This document shows positions 8,331-11,371 of a stretch of 11,371 nt of DNA, in pieces; within the stretch, counting starts at the first letter, position 1, and each line of letters starts with the position of its first letter. Origin of the DNA: Entrophospora sp. SA101 (taxonomy: Eukaryota; Glomeromycota; Glomeromycetes; Entrophosporales; Entrophosporaceae); contig CAUDNR010004107.1 in assembly GCA_958430865.1 (NCBI GenBank), positions 25,882 to 37,252 of the forward strand. The letters run 5' to 3'. The position numbers and the translations under genes were made by a program. Below the pieces are notes generated by a model. The model searched no databases and was not told where the DNA came from. It saw only the letters and a program-made list of their open reading frames with translations.

Positions 8331-10533
8331 ATGGATTACTGGGAAGTTGTTGAATACGGAAAGAATAAAAATTATAAAAATCACAATCATTGTTATAATG
8401 ATGTAGTTGATATCATTATCGATGATAGATGTCAACTTGAAATCTTAATAAATAATTTTGATAAATTTTATCCAAGAAACCAAATCAACAATCAACATAT
8501 TATTTTTGGTGATAATGATGGGTTACGATCAGGTAAAGAAAATGGAAAATTTGCTGCTACAAATAATGATAAATATGGTAATAATGATAGTAATTATAAA
8601 GAATATAATAATAATAACAATAACAATAACAATAATAAGAATAAGAATAAGTTGCAGCAAGTTGGTAACAACAACGATGGTGATGATATTGTCATTGAAA
8701 AAACTGAAATTTGTATGGATCAGCATCGTTATGATATGCCTGGGCAATACCCAATTGAATCCAAATCAGTACATGAAGAAATGATTCGTGAAAAAGAGAA
8801 GGGTGGGGAGGAAGAGAAAAAGAAAAAAAATAAGGATAAGTTGCAGCAAGTTGGCAACAACAACGATGGTGATGATATTGTCATTGAAAAAACTGAAATT
8901 TGTATAGATCAGCATCGTTATGATATGCCTGGGAAATACCCAATTGAATCCAAATCAGAACATGAAGAAATGATTCGTGAAAAAGAGAAGGGTGGGGAGG
9001 AAGAGAAAAATAAAGAGAAGAAAAATAAAGAGAAGGATAAGGAAAAAAAGAAAGAAGAGAAGGGAAAAGAAGAGAATGGGAGGGAGAAGGAAAAGGAAAA
9101 AGAGAAAAATGGGGGAAAGAAAGGGAAGGGAAGGCGGAAGAGGAAGAGAAAAGGGGAACAATTAAATCGAAATCAAAACCAAAACCAATCAAATCAAACA
9201 AAACGAAATAAAGATCAAAATCAAGCTGGAAATTCATCATCCAAACCTCATAATCATAATTTCTATAATAATCATAATAATAGTAATTCTAGTGATTCCA
9301 ATAATTCAAATCAATATTTGTCAAATAATAGAAGAGACACTTATAATTATCTTAACAATGAATATTCAAATAGTAGCTCAACAATTATAAATTCAAGAAA
9401 AAATCAATTAAAACCCAATCGGTTTCCAAAATTCTTAGCACTCGATATAACACTTGGAAATAAAAATATTAGCAAATATTTTGACATGAAGCAAGAGGAT
9501 TGTGATGGATTTGTATTACATAAAATCATATATGATGCATTTAATAAAAATGCAGTATATTATTTTGAAACAGAATTTCGAAATCTTGTAAAATTTATTC
9601 TAGATTGTTCGTTGAATTGTTGGATAAACCAATTCGGAATTGTGGTGATTTTAAATGTAGACCCCAGAGAAATGAGAATGGTCCCTTTAACAGGATTTAT
9701 AAAAAGCATTCGCAATATTTGTGATATTCATACAATAGATATTATCGTGATAAGAGAAGTTACTGAATCAAATTTAGCTTATACCAAACGTGAACTTCGA
9801 GAGGCCAGGGCTACATTGTTATTGGCTCGTAGAGAAACGATGAAGGATGCTTTTATTTTACTTATGGACCATTTGGTAAGTAAGGTATAATTAGAATTAA
9901 TGCATTCTTGCTCGCATTAATATTAATATTCATTTATTTATTTTTTCCTTGTGATAAAGTATGAATATTATAGCAGATCAGGAAAAGGAGTAATCAAATT
10001 TTATAATAGGGACGAACTTTATTATGAGTTTACTAATTTTTATAATCCAATAAAGAAAATATCGATAGATGGTGCAGATTGGCCAACTACTGAACATTAT
10101 TGTAAGTGGTTCTTTAGATGTTTCTATGTCTTTCTCAAAATATAATATTAATAATATAATATTTATCAATGGATTGATAGTTCAATCATCAAAATTTGAA
10201 AATCCAACAATTCGTAAAAAAATTCAATATGCAAAATCAGCAAGAGAAGCATTTTCAATTGCTAGATCATATGATAAAGAGAAAAGAGCAAATTGGGAAT
10301 CGGTGGTGTCAGAAGACAGGAAGATATTCAAAGAGTTAATTATGAAAAAAGCATTAAAGTGTAAATTTTCACAATTTCACTATTTACGATTTAAATTACT
10401 TTCTACGTGTGGTGCTGAGATAATAGAACATACGTCGAATGATAGGTATTGGGGAGATGGTGGGAATGGTGAGGGATTAAATAGATTAGGTCAACTAGTG
10501 GTGGTGGTGGCAGTGATGATGGTGTTGGTGTGA
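8331..10533 (+). CDS. NADAR (YbiA-like) domain protein with long low-complexity N-terminus; 3' end replaced at a junction
   Basis: Exons: 8331-9875, 9960-10101 and 10181 onward, GT-AG introns, frame kept. The reading frame runs through the inversion junction (10493/10494) and stops at 10533, giving 679 codons of which the last 12-13 are foreign. Residues 1-100: hydrophilic, then poly-Asn. About 104-227: a 63-residue unit repeated twice (KLQQVGNNNDGDDIVIEKTEIC...). About 228-280: Lys/Glu then Lys/Arg-rich. About 281-365: Asn/Ser-rich. About 366-515: folded-looking segment (FPKFLALDITLG ... FGIVVILNVDP ... IDIIVIREV), not recognised. About 526-668: NADAR domain, with FYNRDELYYEFTNFY, DGADWPTTEHYFQ, KFENPTIRKKI, ANWES, EIIEHTSNDRYWGDG and LNRLGQL. 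NADAR enzymes cleave N-glycosidic bonds (a riboflavin intermediate in YbiA; ADP-ribose on guanine in others). The Glu of WPTTEHY is present. The usual last helix (LLM.VR) is lost. The substrate is unknown. Confidence 0.85.
8640..9010 (+). repeat. Tandem 189-bp duplication inside the NADAR-gene exon 1
   Basis: Unit 1 (about 8640-8821) and unit 2 (about 8829-9010) align at a period of 189 bp (63 codons, so the frame is kept) with about 5 differences in about 182 bp. One change is silent (GGT to GGC) and four alter residues (N to D, M to I, Q to K, V to E). The unit is DIVIEKTEIC.DQHRYDMPG.YPIESKS followed by an acidic/basic stretch. This is a recent in-frame duplication, flanked by AAT and AAG-rich tracts that favour slippage or unequal exchange. 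Confidence 0.92.
8981..9158 (+). repeat. Polypurine tract, 178 nt with about 7 pyrimidines
   Basis: The plus strand is nearly all A/G through the Lys/Glu-rich coding part, including runs such as GGGTGGGG, GGGAGGG and GGGGGAAAGAAAGGGAAGGG. Such tracts can form triplex or G-rich structures and can slow polymerases (general knowledge). Here it is also simply what a K/E-rich protein segment with AAA/AAG/GAA/GAG codons gives. Confidence 0.8.
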
Positions 10534-10649
10534 CTTTTATTGAATTTCCTTTATTAAAAGATGACGAATCAAGAAGATTTAGAGGATTTTGTTTTGTCTA
10601 TTTCAATAACAAACACAGTGTATCAAAAGTAATTGAAATGCTTGGGCAC

Positions 10650-10689
<40 letters not shown>

Positions 10690-11371
10690 GTAACAATAAG
10701 ATAGAAGGAGATGAAAAGATGGATCTTGGAGAAGATGGTGGAGCAAATGATGTAAATGGAAAGATGGGAAATGGAGGAGCTGATAATGATTATAATCTAG
10801 AAGATCTTAAATTACATATAATTCCAAAGTATGTAAGATAATAACTTTCATTTATATTATATTGCAATACATTACATTAGCATCATGATGCATTATTCAT
10901 TCGTTCGTTCATTCACTTTCCTGAAAACCCAAGAATTAAATGGAACAGATTAAGAGATGAATATCTCAACTTATTACAAAATGCTCAAGAAAAAATACCA
11001 CATCGTATTCTTTATGCTGAAAATATTCCATCAGATTGGAACAAATCACAATTATTGGTAATTAACCTACCTAGTCAATTAATAGAAAATTAATTAGTAA
11101 CTGTTTTTATTTTGTTGCAAAATTTATTAACTATTAATTTCTCTTATGATTTATTATTATATTCTTTTAAAAAAGAATTATTTAAACCAATTTGGTGACG
11201 TTGAAATGATATTATATGAAACTGGAAGTTCTTGTGTATGCAAGAAAAAAATTTTATTATTATTACAATTACTTCAATAATAACAACACAATAATAATAG
11301 AGATATATATATATTTCTCTTGTTTATCAGATGTTATATTCAAACAAGGAGCGGAAAAGCAGCCCATAAAA
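10494..11371 (+). pseudogene. Right arm of the inverted repeat: truncated inverted copy of the LARP7-like gene (possible assembly artefact)
   Basis: This is the reverse complement of 3198-4075 and carries, in plus orientation, LARP7-like exon 4 from the SGGGG loop (so it lacks the La motif and the first RRM1 strand), exons 5 and 6, and the first part of exon 7. It has no start codon or promoter of its own. It abuts the NADAR coding sequence out of frame, so NADAR translation would stop at 10533. Positions 10494-11299 (806 bp, including introns and the (AAT)13 tract) are identical to the parent. The final 72 bp hold 10 substitutions at 11300, 11302, 11322, 11330, 11331, 11349, 11356 and 11364-11366, with no indels. 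The changes at 11330-11331 move the exon 7 acceptor AG by one base and would break the frame. It is either a read or assembly fold-back or a very recent inverted duplication; the first seems more likely. Confidence 0.85.

Noticed and set aside
8529..9240. Minus-strand frames rich in Phe/Ser/Leu/Pro opposite the NADAR exon 1
   Set aside because: They are shadows of the polypurine coding tract; the plus frame has splice sites and a conserved downstream domain.
10530..10841. Plus-strand open frame MTFIEFPLL... as a separate RRM gene
   Set aside because: It is the inverted copy of LARP7-like exon 4. The apparent Met start is a fortuitous alternative start at the junction and the frame lacks the first RRM strand.
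1..11371. tRNA, rRNA or CRISPR array
   Set aside because: No cloverleaf with conserved boxes, no rRNA-like stretch and no regularly spaced direct repeats were seen on either strand.

Overview
The window looks like nuclear DNA of an AT-rich, intron-rich fungus, most likely an arbuscular mycorrhizal fungus (Glomeromycotina, Rhizophagus-like). The grounds are genes cut by many short GT-AG introns, (AAT)n and poly-Asn tracts, and a protein kinase of the type hugely expanded in these fungi (WI.Y..L..IE....GGFATIYKATW ... VALKK). The organism is inferred from sequence style and protein similarity recalled from memory, not from a search.

Layout, left to right. (1) 1-467, minus: the first exon of a membrane-anchored protein kinase, cut by the window edge. 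(2) About 468-2674: 2.2 kb with no gene I can support. It holds a 196-bp pogo/Tc1-mariner-type MITE (1216-1411) with TA flanks, a 115-bp cluster of ACCGGT palindromes with near-perfect terminal inverted repeats, and several hairpins. (3) 2675-4838, minus: an eight-exon gene (523 aa) with La motif, RRM and C-terminal xRRM-like domain, read as a LARP7/Pof8-like RNA-binding protein. (4) 4950-5553, minus: three-exon mitochondrial ribosomal protein bS6m (MRP17). (5) 5708-8145, plus: seven-exon ETF-ubiquinone oxidoreductase (623 aa) with complete FAD and 4Fe-4S signatures and one GC-AG intron. (6) 8331-10533, plus: three-exon gene encoding a long Asn/Lys-rich N-terminal region with a 63-residue tandem duplication, an unrecognised alpha/beta segment, and a NADAR (YbiA-like) domain whose last residues are missing. 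(7) 10494-11371, plus: an inverted copy of 3198-4075, the middle of the LARP7-like gene. It is identical for 806 bp, then has 10 mismatches in the last 72 bp.

The ribosomal-protein and ETF-QO genes are head to head with 154 bp between start codons, so two nuclear genes for mitochondrial proteins probably share a divergent promoter. The LARP7-like gene follows the ribosomal-protein gene on the same strand after 109 bp.

The main oddity is the inverted duplication that interrupts the NADAR gene. Perfect identity through introns and microsatellites, a junction inside a shared ACTAGTGG word, and all mismatches packed at the sequence end favour an assembly or read fold-back chimera. A very recent real inverted duplication is the alternative. 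Biologically the most interesting items are the LARP7/Pof8-like protein (possible telomerase or small-RNA partner) and the NADAR protein with an undescribed N-terminal region.
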